From Bacteroidota bacterium (GTDB taxonomy: Bacteria; Bacteroidota; Ignavibacteria; UBA10030; UBA6906): a DNA stretch of 64,000 bases. A model generated the notes under the pieces. That model saw nothing but the letters and a program-made list of their open reading frames with translations. It did not search any database and was not told the origin of the DNA. The stretch covers positions 1 through 64,000 of the forward strand of contig JAHBUR010000016.1 in NCBI GenBank assembly GCA_019637975.1. The letters run 5' to 3'. This document shows positions 26,505 through 34,862 of this stretch, in pieces (positions within the stretch are counted from its first letter, which is position 1; every line of letters begins with the position of its first letter). A program made the translations under genes and the position numbers.

Positions 26505-26843
26505 CTACGAAGTCTTTTGCCGGATCTGCTTTGCCGCGAGGTGGCGCACGTAGTACATTTTTGCGCGACGCACAGACCCTTCTTTCACCCTCTCGATTTT
26601 TGCAATGCGGGGGGAGTGAAGGGGAAAAATACGCTCAACGCCCACTCCATCCGAAACCTTCCTGACCGTAAACGTTGCGCTCATGCCCGAACCGTGGCGT
26701 CCTATTACGACACCCTGAAACTGCTGGATTCGTTCCTTGTCGCCCTCGATGACCCGCACATGTACGTTGATGGTGTCGCCCGCGGAAAACCCCGGAAGAT
26801 CGCTCTTCATTTGCGTCGCGTCCACTAACTTTAGCTTATCCAT
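26505..26843 (-). CDS. rplS: 50S ribosomal protein L19
   Basis: 112 residues, normal size. Typical stretches: [76 protein letters not shown] and the end [15 protein letters not shown]19 sits at the 30S-50S interface of the large subunit. It is the last gene of ffh-rpsP-khpA-rimM-trmD-rplS, 15 bp after trmD, and its stop is followed by the hairpin at 26442-26480. Confidence 0.98.
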   Translation of the reverse strand: MDKLKLVDATQMKSDLPGFSAGDTINVHVRVIEGDKERIQQFQGVVIGRHGSGMSATFTVRKVSDGVGVERIFPLHSPRIAKIERVKEGSVRRAKMYYVRHLAAKQIRQKTS

Positions 26844-26858
26844 GACTGCTTCTCCAAA

Positions 26859-27548
26859 CTACGTGTGTTGTGATTGTTCAAGTAAGTCTTTCCGGCGTTC
26901 CGCGGTTCGTTTCATCTGCTGTTCCGCACGCCAGGCTTCAATTTCTTTATGATTGCCTGAGAGAAGAACCCCGGGCACTTTCATTCCATCAAACTCTTCC
27001 GGACGGGTGTACTGGGGTCCATCAAGTACACCGTGCTGGAAGGAATCTGTCAATAACGATTCGCCGTCGCCAATCACGCCGGGAATCAACCGCACGACCG
27101 CGTCGATAAGAACCAGTGCCGGGAGTTCTCCCCCGGTCAACACATAGTCGCCGATGGAAATTTCCCTCGTGATCAGCGCTTGTCGAATGCGTTCGTCGAT
27201 TCCCTTATAGTGTCCGCACAGCAGCAGAAGATTCCCTTTCAGCGAAAGCTCGTTGGCACTCCTCTGTGTCAGCGGTTCGCCATCGGCACTGAGATAGATC
27301 ACTTCGTCGTAGTGTCGCTTCTTCTGCAGGGATTCGATACATGCAAACACCGGCTCTGCTTTCAGAATCATCCCCGCTCCGCCGCCGTACGGTGTATCGT
27401 CGATCGTCTTGTGTTTGTCGGTTGCAAAGTCCCGCAGGTCGTGCAACTCGATCTCGACGATACCCTTTGCCCTCGCCCGCTTAATGATGCTTTCGTTCAG
27501 CGGACTGTGCATCAGCCTGGGAAATCCTGTTACCACGTCAATCCGCAT
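26859..27548 (-). CDS. trmD: tRNA (guanine37-N1)-methyltransferase
   Basis: SPOUT-class enzyme that methylates G37 next to the anticodon to prevent frameshifts. 229 residues. The trefoil-knot SAM site is visible in LLLLCGHYKGIDERIRQ and SIGDYVLTGGELPALVLIDA; RIDVVTGFPRL opens the protein; DDTPYGGGAGMILKAEP and SFQHGVLDGPQYTRPEEFDG are further hallmarks. The start overlaps the end of rimM by 11 bp. Its fixed position between rimM and rplS is the standard bacterial arrangement. Confidence 0.98.
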   Translation of the reverse strand: MRIDVVTGFPRLMHSPLNESIIKRARAKGIVEIELHDLRDFATDKHKTIDDTPYGGGAGMILKAEPVFACIESLQKKRHYDEVIYLSADGEPLTQRSANELSLKGNLLLLCGHYKGIDERIRQALITREISIGDYVLTGGELPALVLIDAVVRLIPGVIGDGESLLTDSFQHGVLDGPQYTRPEEFDGMKVPGVLLSGNHKEIEAWRAEQQMKRTAERRKDLLEQSQHT

Positions 27549-28089
27549 CGTGTTCCTCCGTCTCTCCTGCAGACTCGTCGAGCATCCCTTCGATGAGTCG
27601 TACCTTCATGGTTCGGGATTCCATGTCGATCCTCTTGATGAACTCTTTTACCGCCGGGAGCAGAACCTCGTTGCCGTTCCGCTCCACGACGTACACATCG
27701 TTTGCAGGATATTTGAGAACATCCTTCACGACACCGATTGTCTCGTTATTCTCGCCAATGACGCGCAAGCCGATGATGTCGTGAACGAAGTGGGTTCCTT
27801 TCGGAAGCCGGACTGCGTCCTTTTCATCTACAAAAAGAAAGGAGCCGACGAGCTGTTCTGCGTCGTTTCGATCCGCGATGCCCTGGATGGAAATACGGAC
27901 GCCCCGCGGCTCGACACGAGCCGACAGGATGCCATATTCGGCCACCTGAGCGTCGGTCGGGCCGATCAGCACCTGTTTCAGTTTTCTAAACCGCGCCGGA
28001 TTGCTCGTCATGGGAAGTACAACAAGTTCGCCCCTGATGCCGAACGGCTTGACGATTTTTCCTACTGCCAACAGTGTTCGACTGCTCAA
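27538..28089 (-). CDS. rimM: Ribosome maturation factor RimM
   Basis: Binds S19 and helps 30S head assembly. 183 residues: an N-terminal RimM barrel (VGKIVKPFGIRGELVVLPMT) and a C-terminal PRC-barrel (FVHDIIGLRVIGENNETIGV, NDVYVVERNGNEVLLPAVKE, FIKRIDMESRTMKVRLIEGM). An acidic tail rich in Glu, Asp and His (DESAGETEEHDAD) is longer than in E. coli. The start lies 16 bp after the khpA stop; the end overlaps trmD. Confidence 0.95.
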   Translation of the reverse strand: MSSRTLLAVGKIVKPFGIRGELVVLPMTSNPARFRKLKQVLIGPTDAQVAEYGILSARVEPRGVRISIQGIADRNDAEQLVGSFLFVDEKDAVRLPKGTHFVHDIIGLRVIGENNETIGVVKDVLKYPANDVYVVERNGNEVLLPAVKEFIKRIDMESRTMKVRLIEGMLDESAGETEEHDAD

Positions 28090-28104
28090 TTCCTTCGTAC
28101 AGGC

Positions 28105-28335
28105 TTAGTCTGCAATCTCCAGAATTGCCCGTTTACCTTCCTTGGCTGCAACCGCCGCAAGCAATGTACGCATTGCCTGTGCAGTTCTTCCCTTTCGTCC
28201 GATCACTTTGCCGACATCCGCCTGCCCTACTTGAAGTTTGAATATCACCTTGCCGTCCTTCTCTTCCTGGTCGAGAATGACCTGCTCGGGATTATCCACG
28301 AGATGTTTGGCGATGAACGTTACAAATTCACGCAT
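28105..28335 (-). CDS. khpA: KH-domain RNA-binding protein KhpA
   Basis: Small single-KH protein (YlqC family) that binds RNA, often with KhpB, and in other bacteria affects division and translation. 76 residues from ATG 28333-28335, which is preceded by AAGAGG; a longer in-frame start at 28440 would add 35 unconserved residues. MREFVTFIAKHLVDNPEQV and the KH loop VGKVIGRKGRTAQAMRTLL are diagnostic. It lies in its usual place between rpsP and rimM, but a long stem-loop and a broken rpsP extension lie in the gap upstream. Confidence 0.95.
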   Translation of the reverse strand: MREFVTFIAKHLVDNPEQVILDQEEKDGKVIFKLQVGQADVGKVIGRKGRTAQAMRTLLAAVAAKEGKRAILEIAD

Positions 28336-28356
28336 AGCGCGCCTCTTGAGTTGGTT

Positions 28357-28418
28357 GTTAGATCTTACCTGTCCTAAGACCGCTGTGCACTCCTTGCGCA
28401 TGGTCTTTAAGATCTGAC
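28357..28418 (-). ncRNA. Long stem-loop in the rpsP-khpA gap
   Basis: Arms 28357-28367 and 28408-28418 (GTTAGATCTTA against TAAGATCTGAC, 10 of 11 plus a G-T pair) and 28376-28381 with 28402-28407 (AAGACC/GGTCTT) make a stem of 17 pairs with one 8-base bulge and a 20-base head. Read on the minus strand it sits just before the khpA ribosome site. Could be an mRNA processing or control structure; no known family matched. Confidence 0.4.
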
Positions 28419-28433
28419 GTCTGTACGACAACG

Positions 28434-28451
28434 CCCGCACACTTGTGCGGG
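28434..28451. repeat. Short perfect palindrome in the rpsP-khpA gap
   Basis: CCCGCACA - CT - TGTGCGGG, an 8-bp perfect inverted repeat next to the longer stem-loop. No T-tract follows on either strand. Confidence 0.45.
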
Positions 28452-28493
28452 ATGTTGCCAGCGAGAAGCCTGCTCGCCTCCGTGCGAGTTAGG

Positions 28494-28684
28494 TCAGGCC
28501 GCGGCAGTTCCTGGTTCTGCCGGTGCCGGCTCGCCGCCGGCACTTTTTCGAGCCTTACGTTTTGCAGCAAGACGACGTGCTTTGCGCGCTTATCAAAGAA
28601 AGAGCTTTTCAGCCTGTGCCATTTGCCACCTTCTCCATAGTGCTGCAATCGTGGTTTGTCCGTTCCTTTTGAGCAGGCTCCACT
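28494..28684 (-). pseudogene. Broken C-terminal extension of rpsP
   Basis: Directly after the rpsP stop, but one base out of frame, the minus strand reads TWLKWSLLKRNG and then WRRWQMAQAEKLFL, the conserved extension of S16 in Bacteroidota/Chlorobi. Two stops (TGA TAA near 28590) follow, and then in the same frame ARKARRLAAKRKARKSAGG and EPAPAEPGTAAA up to TGA at 28494-28496, the Lys/Ala-rich tail. A single base missing after GG in AACGGACATGG accounts for the shift. Kept as a remnant, since conserved codons are still clear. Alternatively a sequencing error. Confidence 0.7.
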
Positions 28685-28927
28685 TCAGCCATGTCCGTTC
28701 CGTTGCAGCAAACTGCGCAAGGTATCCGTGGGTCGCGCTCCGGCCTTCAGCCAATACATCAACCGCTGTTCTTTTGTTTCAATGAGCATCGGATTACGCA
28801 GGGGCTCGTAGCGGCCGATTATTTCCAGAAACTTGCCGTTACGGGCTGCACGCGAATCCGCCGCGACGATGTGGTACTGCGGCATCTTCTTTTTGCCGAC
28901 TCGTCGCAATCTGATACGTACTGCCAA
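28685..28927 (-). CDS. rpsP: 30S ribosomal protein S16 (core only)
   Basis: 80 residues: VRIRLRRVGKKKMPQYHIVA, DSRAARNGKFLEIIGRYEPL, the core of S16, ending early at RNGHG. That is the length of E. coli S16 (82), so the core fold is complete, but relatives in this phylum carry a further 50-100 residues. The extension survives out of frame downstream (28494-28684). The gene is in its usual place after ffh. Whether the short form is the real product depends on whether the indel near 28690 is genuine. Confidence 0.9.
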   Translation of the reverse strand: MAVRIRLRRVGKKKMPQYHIVAADSRAARNGKFLEIIGRYEPLRNPMLIETKEQRLMYWLKAGARPTDTLRSLLQRNGHG

Positions 28928-29013
28928 TTGTTCCTCCTCTATGTTTTAACATTCTGTAGAGTAGTCATGTCTCCGCTCCTCGCCGGACGAGCGGATTCAC
29001 TTTCGGATATGCC

Positions 29014-30342
29014 TCAAAACGCCGCTTTCATGCGTTGGGACATCTTGAACTTGCCGCCCCCTTTTCCAAAGCTTTTCATCATCTTCTGCATTTGCTCGAA
29101 CTGCTTGATGAGTTTATTGACTTCCTGAACGGAGGTTCCGCTTCCCGTCGCAATCCGCTTGCGCCTGCTGCCGTTCAGCACGTCGGGATTGTCGCGCTCT
29201 TTTTTCGTCATGGATTGAATGATGGCTTCGATGCGGACAATTTCCTTGTCATCAACATTCACGTCCTTCGGCATCTTGTTCATGCCGGGCAGCATTCCCA
29301 TCACCTGGCTGAGCGGCCCCATCTTCTTTATTTCCTGAAGCTGATCGAGAAAATCCTCGAATGTAAACTGCGATTTTCGGAGCTTTTGTTCAAGCTTGAC
29401 CGCCTTTGCCTGATCGAACGTTTGTTGTGCCTTTTCGACAAGCGTGACAATGTCACCTTTGCCGAGGATTCTGCCTGCAAGACGTTCAGGATGAAACTTC
29501 TCCAGCGCATCGAGCTTCTCCCCCACACTAATAAACTTGATCGGCTTGCCAACAGTTGCGCGTAACGAGAGTGCCGCCCCGCCCCGTGCGTCGCCATCCA
29601 TTTTTGTCAGCACCGCGCCGTCGAAATTCAGGCGGTCGTTAAACGCTTTTGCCGTGTTGACGGCATCCTGCCCCGTCATCGCATCGACGACGAAGAGGAT
29701 TTCATTAGGCTTGGTTGAGGTCTTGATCTCCTCAACTTCCTTCATCATCTCTTCATCAACGTGCAGGCGCCCCGCAGTGTCGATGATGACAACATCGCGG
29801 GCATTTTTTCGGGCGTGTTCGATGGATTGCCTGGCAATCTTCACGGCACCGGAATCCCGTTCGGAATACACCGGAACGGAAATCTGTTTCCCGAGTGTAA
29901 TCAATTGGTCGATTGCGGCAGGCCGGTACACATCTGCGGCAACGAGCAGCGGGCTTCGACCCTGACTCTTCAGGTGGTTGGCCAACTTTCCTGCGAACGT
30001 CGTTTTGCCCGATCCCTGCAATCCCGCCACCAGAATAACAGATGGCGGCATTGATGAGAACGAAAGCTCAGCCTTCTTTTCGCCCAGTAACCGTACCAAC
30101 TCGTCGTAGATGATCTTGACAATGAGTTGTCCCGGGGTAATACTGGAAAGAACTTCTGCGCCTACTGCCCTTTTCTGGACGTCATCTATGAACTGTTTTG
30201 CGACTTTATAGTTGACATCGGCATCAAGCAACACGCGCCGGACTTCACGGAGAGTTTCAGCGACGTTTGCCTCTGAAATCTTTCCCTGGCCTCTTAGCTT
30301 CTTCAGCACCCCATCTAATTTCTGACTCAGATCTTCAAACAT
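29014..30342 (-). CDS. ffh: Signal recognition particle protein Ffh
   Basis: GTPase that binds signal peptides and 4.5S RNA to target membrane proteins to SecYEG. 442 residues: N domain (LSQKLDGVLKKLRGQGKISE), G domain with G1 GLQGSGKTT (about 106-114), DTAGR, TKMDGDARGG, and a Met-rich M domain (about 320-430) with GSGTSVQEVNKLIKQFEQMQ and KFKMSQRMKAAF at the end. First gene of the ffh-to-rplS operon. Its upstream gap holds a short hairpin (ACCCATC/GATGGGT at 30381-30396) and no obvious gene. The 4.5S RNA was not found in this window. Confidence 0.97.
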   Translation of the reverse strand: MFEDLSQKLDGVLKKLRGQGKISEANVAETLREVRRVLLDADVNYKVAKQFIDDVQKRAVGAEVLSSITPGQLIVKIIYDELVRLLGEKKAELSFSSMPPSVILVAGLQGSGKTTFAGKLANHLKSQGRSPLLVAADVYRPAAIDQLITLGKQISVPVYSERDSGAVKIARQSIEHARKNARDVVIIDTAGRLHVDEEMMKEVEEIKTSTKPNEILFVVDAMTGQDAVNTAKAFNDRLNFDGAVLTKMDGDARGGAALSLRATVGKPIKFISVGEKLDALEKFHPERLAGRILGKGDIVTLVEKAQQTFDQAKAVKLEQKLRKSQFTFEDFLDQLQEIKKMGPLSQVMGMLPGMNKMPKDVNVDDKEIVRIEAIIQSMTKKERDNPDVLNGSRRKRIATGSGTSVQEVNKLIKQFEQMQKMMKSFGKGGGKFKMSQRMKAAF

Positions 30343-30510
30343 CGGCTAAACAGGAGAAGTAGCACAAGAAACAGAATCGTACCCATCAAGATGGGTGATT
30401 AAAGTACGGAAAAACAAGAAGTTAAGCAAGGCAGTCAGATTAAGAATTGTTAGCATGCCGGGGATTTTCCGCGCTTCTTTGCCTTGAAACTCACGTACCA
30501 ATTGGGTAGA

Positions 30511-33500
30511 ATGAATTACGCATTTTCTGTCAAAACTGCATGTAGGGACTTGATTGTGACAAGACTTCAGACGCTCATCCTAACACTTGCTGTCTTTTTC
30601 TGCGGAGTTGTTGCTTTTGCCTCATCATCGAACGATTTGGTTGAGAAGGGGTGGAAGTCGCTTGAGCCGGCCCCGGCCCCGGGAGGCGGACAATCCGAAG
30701 CTGAGAAATACTTCAAGGAGGCAATCGATGCGGACAAATCCAACACCCGGGCACATCTCGGACTTTCTTTACTGTACGAGATGCAAGAACGAAAACTCGA
30801 AGCGTGGAATGCGTTCCGCAACGTCCTGACAACGGAGCAGAACTATTACCCCTACCTCTCGGCGCAATGGCTCTATACGTGGGACGACAAGTTGCGCAAT
30901 TCGCCTGCTTCCGGCATGATCGGACTGCTGAATCAACTCACGGAAAAAGCCAACCCGGACGGAATGATGAAAGCGCAGGCAGCCGAGCAATTAGGCACAC
31001 ATTTCATGAACCGGGGCGACTTGCCGCAGGCACGGGGCTGGTTCAACACAATGAACGCCATTACGCAGTGGATGGTGATCGGGCCGTTCGACAATATTTC
31101 GGCTTCGGGATTTGACAAGGCGTTTCCGCCGGAATATGAATTTGATCAATCGAAAACGTATGAGGGAAAAAACGGGATTCCGGCAACGTGGTTCGAACCG
31201 AAGGCGATACGATTTGACCGATGGGTCGATTTCACGCGTTACTTTGCTTTCTCACAAGCGGTGTACTATGCCAACGCTTTCATCTTCTCCCCGAAGAAGC
31301 AGTCCGCATGGATACGCATCGGAACGTCGGGATCGCTGAAGGCATTTCTGAATGATGAGGAGATCATCCGGTACTTTGATGAAAACAACAACGATCTCGA
31401 CACCTATATCATCGAAACCGAATTGCAGGAAGGCTGGAACCGGCTCCTCGTCAAATGCGGCTATTCCGAGATCACGCGCTGTAATTTCATGGTACGCGTC
31501 ACAGGCTCATCCGGTGATCCCATCGACGGATTGAACATCTCTCTTTCTGCACAACCCTACACGGTAAAGCCGGGCGCCCAGAGCAGGCATGTCGAGAATT
31601 TTGCCGAGGCGTTCTTCAAGGAAGAAATCAAGAATCATCCCGGGCGGCTGGAGAATTACGTTCTCCTTGCCCAAGTCTACCTTATGAATGACAAAGCTGT
31701 TGAGGCCGAACTGCAGTTGCGGCAAGCGCTGAAACGTTCTCCCAACAACATTCTTCTTGTCAACAAGATACTTGAAGCGTACATCCGGGGACAGAAGTTT
31801 GACGAGATGACACAAACTCTCGAGAAGCTGCTTACGATTGAGCCCCATGCTCCGAATGCCATCACGTATCGCATTCAACAGGCTATTGACAATGAGGATT
31901 ATGAGACGGCGGAACGTTCGTTGCAACAATTGAAATCGCTTCTTCCCGATTCCGAGCAAGCATACCGCCAGGAGATTGCCCTCTATAGAAAGAAGAAGCA
32001 GAACGAGAAGGTGCTTGAGCTGAACAAGGAGGCGTATACCAAACATCCCGATGTGTGGGAGTTTGCATATCTCGAAGCGACTCTTGCCCAAACACGGCAG
32101 CGCAATACCGATCGCGCAAAGCAGATCGTCGCGCACTATCTGAAGAACAACTACAACGCCAACGCATTGAGCACGCTTGCGGAATACAGCCTCACATCGA
32201 GCCTCTCCGAATGGGAAGCATACTATGCGAAGATGATCGAGCTGGAACCGGCGGCACCGGGATACCACTACAAAATGGCGAAAGTCTATTCCTCTCTTGA
32301 GTTGTACGACAAAGCTGTACAAGCTATGCGCCGGGCAATAGACATGTGCCCGAACAGCGATTCATACTGGTCGGAATTGGGTGAATTGCATCGCATCATG
32401 AATGACATTCCACAGGCAATGGGGGCTTATCAATCGGCGTTGAAATTCAACCCCGCCAACTACGATGCGCGTGAAAAGCTCCGCGAACTGCAGGGGAAGA
32501 AATCGATCTTCTCACATTTCCAATCTGCAGGCATAGACAGCGCGGTCAAGGCCTCGCCCAAATCGGCCGACTATCCGAACGATAACGGCGCCATCCTGCT
32601 GGACGATACGAAGCGGGTTGTGTTCGACAAGGGAACGTCAATGTCGCAACACGAGTTGCTTGTGAAATTGTTCAATAAAACCGGGATTGACCAGTACAAG
32701 GAGTTCGGCGTTCCGTACAATCCCTACACGGAAACGCTTATCATCGAAAAGGCTGTTGTGATCAAAAAGGACGGGTCGGAGGTGAAAGCCGACGTTTCGA
32801 GAAATGCGATGGTATTCAAGCAGCTTGAGGAGAATGATTGCGTTTACATCAAGTGGAAAACAAAGAACCACTACAATGGCCGGCTATCCAATCAATTCTG
32901 GGACGAGAACTATTTCAACGGCGGATACCCCGTTGTGCTTGCCCGGTTCAGCCTGCTTGTTCCCGAACAACTCGTGTTCAACCACCGGACGCAACACATG
33001 CCCGACAATCCGGTGAAACGAACAACCGAAGATGGCTTGCTGTATGAATGGTCGCTCGGCAACGAGCCGGCAATCGTGTACGAGGCGGGGATGCCTCCGC
33101 TTACCGACGTTGCGAAGGTGCTGTATATTTCCAGCATCCAATCGTGGGATTACTTGGTGGATTGGTATACAGACCTCGCGAGAACGAAAACACGCAGCAC
33201 GTTCGAAATCCGTGAGCAGGTCGAGGAATTGTTCGAAGGAAAGAAGAATCTGACAGAAGAGGAGAAAATCAGAATCGTCTACGACTTCATCACCGAAAAC
33301 ATCCGGTACAGCAGCGTGCCGTTCAGGCAGTCGCCGCTTGTGCCGCAAAAGGCGCGTGACGTTCTCGTGAACCGCATCGGTGATTGTAAGGACGTTGCCA
33401 CACTGTGCATAGCTATGTTGCGTGAAGTCGGCATCACGGCGCATCATGTTCTCGTCAACACGGCGGATCAGGGGTCGAATGCAAACATCCTGCCGACCAT

Positions 33501-34317
33501 CGCGTTCAATCATGCAATTGCGGCGGTGGAAACCGAGCAAGGAATCCGCTATCTCGATTTGACGGCAAACAATTTTCCGTACGGCTCTGCTCCGTCTCCC
33601 GATATCAATGCGTTCTCTCTTCTCATTGCCCCGAACAACACAAAGCCGGGGTATCTCGGCAAAAAGGAATTCAGCCCCAGCAACGTGCATCGAAAGACAA
33701 CAGTAACGATTGCCGTCGACAACAGCATCAGCGTCCGGCATGAATCGAAGAGAACGGGCGTCGAGACGGCAAGCGTACGGTTTTTCTATCGCGATAGAAG
33801 CCCATCGGATAGGGAGAAACTCTATGTGCAGGGGCTGACATCGGACTTCCCCAACGTACGGTTGACTTCGCTGAGTTTCACCGGCCTTGATACCGTTACG
33901 GATGTTGTGACCGTGAGTTCGGGATTCGAAGTGCCTGACTATGTGTCCGAATCGGGAAGGTTCAGGTTTCTCAAGCTGCCGTGGGCGGATAAGCTCGGCC
34001 CGAACTCCGCTCTTGTACACGATACGCGGATGTATCCCATCGTGGACTACTCGCACGAAGATACATTGCGGGAGCAACTTACCGTCAAGCTTCCGAAAGG
34101 ATACGTCGTGGAAGGCCTCCCCCCGAAAGCGAAGCTCACCTCCGAAGCAGCGGAGTATTCGGTTTCATACAAACTGTCGGGAGGGGCGTTATTGGCGACG
34201 CGTGAGTTTATCAGAAAGAAGAACACCGTTCTGCCGGAAGAATACGCCGCGTACAGGAAGTTTTACAACGACGCGTTGAAGGAAGACACAAGGCAGATTG
34301 TCTTGAGGAAGAAATGA
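30511..34317 (+). CDS. Giant TPR / DUF3857 / transglutaminase-like secreted protein
   Basis: 1268 residues from ATG 30511 (a TTG at 30484 is less likely). Signal-like helix (TLILTLAVFFCGVVAFASSS), about 650 residues with many TPR motifs (TRAHLGLSLLYEMQERKLEA; YHYKMAKVYSSLELYDKAVQ), then DUF3857 and a transglutaminase-like domain with an apparently complete triad: Cys in RIGDCKDVATLC (about residue 957), His in AFNHAIAAVET, Asp in YLDLTANNFPYG. The C-terminal beta domain fits DUF3858. DUF3857/transglutaminase proteins are common in Bacteroidota and probably act in the periplasm as peptidase or cross-linking enzymes; the substrate is unknown. A toxin-antitoxin pair follows 22 bp downstream. Confidence 0.88.
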   Translation: MNYAFSVKTACRDLIVTRLQTLILTLAVFFCGVVAFASSSNDLVEKGWKSLEPAPAPGGGQSEAEKYFKEAIDADKSNTRAHLGLSLLYEMQERKLEAWNAFRNVLTTEQNYYPYLSAQWLYTWDDKLRNSPASGMIGLLNQLTEKANPDGMMKAQAAEQLGTHFMNRGDLPQARGWFNTMNAITQWMVIGPFDNISASGFDKAFPPEYEFDQSKTYEGKNGIPATWFEPKAIRFDRWVDFTRYFAFSQAVYYANAFIFSPKKQSAWIRIGTSGSLKAFLNDEEIIRYFDENNNDLDTYIIETELQEGWNRLLVKCGYSEITRCNFMVRVTGSSGDPIDGLNISLSAQPYTVKPGAQSRHVENFAEAFFKEEIKNHPGRLENYVLLAQVYLMNDKAVEAELQLRQALKRSPNNILLVNKILEAYIRGQKFDEMTQTLEKLLTIEPHAPNAITYRIQQAIDNEDYETAERSLQQLKSLLPDSEQAYRQEIALYRKKKQNEKVLELNKEAYTKHPDVWEFAYLEATLAQTRQRNTDRAKQIVAHYLKNNYNANALSTLAEYSLTSSLSEWEAYYAKMIELEPAAPGYHYKMAKVYSSLELYDKAVQAMRRAIDMCPNSDSYWSELGELHRIMNDIPQAMGAYQSALKFNPANYDAREKLRELQGKKSIFSHFQSAGIDSAVKASPKSADYPNDNGAILLDDTKRVVFDKGTSMSQHELLVKLFNKTGIDQYKEFGVPYNPYTETLIIEKAVVIKKDGSEVKADVSRNAMVFKQLEENDCVYIKWKTKNHYNGRLSNQFWDENYFNGGYPVVLARFSLLVPEQLVFNHRTQHMPDNPVKRTTEDGLLYEWSLGNEPAIVYEAGMPPLTDVAKVLYISSIQSWDYLVDWYTDLARTKTRSTFEIREQVEELFEGKKNLTEEEKIRIVYDFITENIRYSSVPFRQSPLVPQKARDVLVNRIGDCKDVATLCIAMLREVGITAHHVLVNTADQGSNANILPTIAFNHAIAAVETEQGIRYLDLTANNFPYGSAPSPDINAFSLLIAPNNTKPGYLGKKEFSPSNVHRKTTVTIAVDNSISVRHESKRTGVETASVRFFYRDRSPSDREKLYVQGLTSDFPNVRLTSLSFTGLDTVTDVVTVSSGFEVPDYVSESGRFRFLKLPWADKLGPNSALVHDTRMYPIVDYSHEDTLREQLTVKLPKGYVVEGLPPKAKLTSEAAEYSVSYKLSGGALLATREFIRKKNTVLPEEYAAYRKFYNDALKEDTRQIVLRKK

Positions 34318-34339
34318 AATACACTTGGAGGACGCTGTT

Positions 34340-34570
34340 ATGGAATTAACTCTTGAAGAGATGGCCATGAGACTGCTTGGTCTCCCGGCGTCTTCGCGTG
34401 CGATGCTTGCCGAAAGACTCATTGAAAGTCTTGACGAGACAGAAGACGACGAAGTCGAACGTCTATGGATTCAAGAAGCGGAGGTTCGTCTTCAATCTAT
34501 TCTTGAGGGCAAAGCAAAAACCCGGCCCGCTGATCAAGTTTTTCGGGAAGCACGAGAGAAGCTTGGATGA
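34340..34570 (+). CDS. Antitoxin of a RelE/ParE-type module
   Basis: 76 residues from ATG 34340, preceded by GGAGG at about 9 bp. The sequence is short and acidic, with EEMAMRLLGLPASSRAMLAERLIESL and the tail ADQVFREAREKLG, the pattern of the putative addiction-module component (TIGR02574) family whose partner is a RelE/ParE toxin. Its stop TGA overlaps the toxin ATG as ATGA. Such antitoxins bind both the toxin and their own promoter. The partner is frameshifted here, so the antitoxin may stand alone. Confidence 0.85.
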   Translation: MELTLEEMAMRLLGLPASSRAMLAERLIESLDETEDDEVERLWIQEAEVRLQSILEGKAKTRPADQVFREAREKLG

Positions 34571-34862
34571 AGCTTCTCGAATTCGATTCAAATGCCGAGC
34601 AGGAAATGCTGGAAGCGGCTTTTTCTATGAAGAACGTCAGGTGAAGCTTGGCGTTGCATTTCTGAAAGAGATAGAGAGGGCGGTCCGACGATTGATTCGG
34701 TTTCCTGAATCGGGGGTTATCGTTAGCCAGAGGATTCGCCGTTCAATGGTGAAGAAATTTCCATACGCTGTTCTGTACTCGAATCAACCGGAGAAAATCG
34801 TTATTGTTGCCGTAATGCACTGTCGAAGAAAACCGGGCTATTGGAAGAAGAGATTGCGATGA
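34567..34862 (+). pseudogene. RelE/ParE-family toxin, frameshifted
   Basis: From ATG 34567 the frame reads MKLLEFDSNAEQEMLEAA, the usual ParE/RelE start, then meets a stop 25 codons in. One base out of frame the family continues at once: FYEERQVKLGVAFLKEIERA, RLIRFPESG, FPYAVLYSNQPEKIVIVAVM, HCRRKPGYWKKR. The shift lies at a run of five T (34620-34624); six T would restore about 99 residues. The antitoxin upstream is intact, so the toxin may have been inactivated, or the T-run miscounted in sequencing. Its end overlaps the DUF4159 gene start. Confidence 0.8.

Noticed and set aside
28680-28700. Programmed -1 frameshift in rpsP
   Set aside because: No slippery heptamer; P- and A-site codons do not re-pair after a slip, and further stops follow.
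32884-34077. 397-codon ORF on the minus strand
   Set aside because: Antisense to the transglutaminase-like domain with its intact Cys-His-Asp triad.
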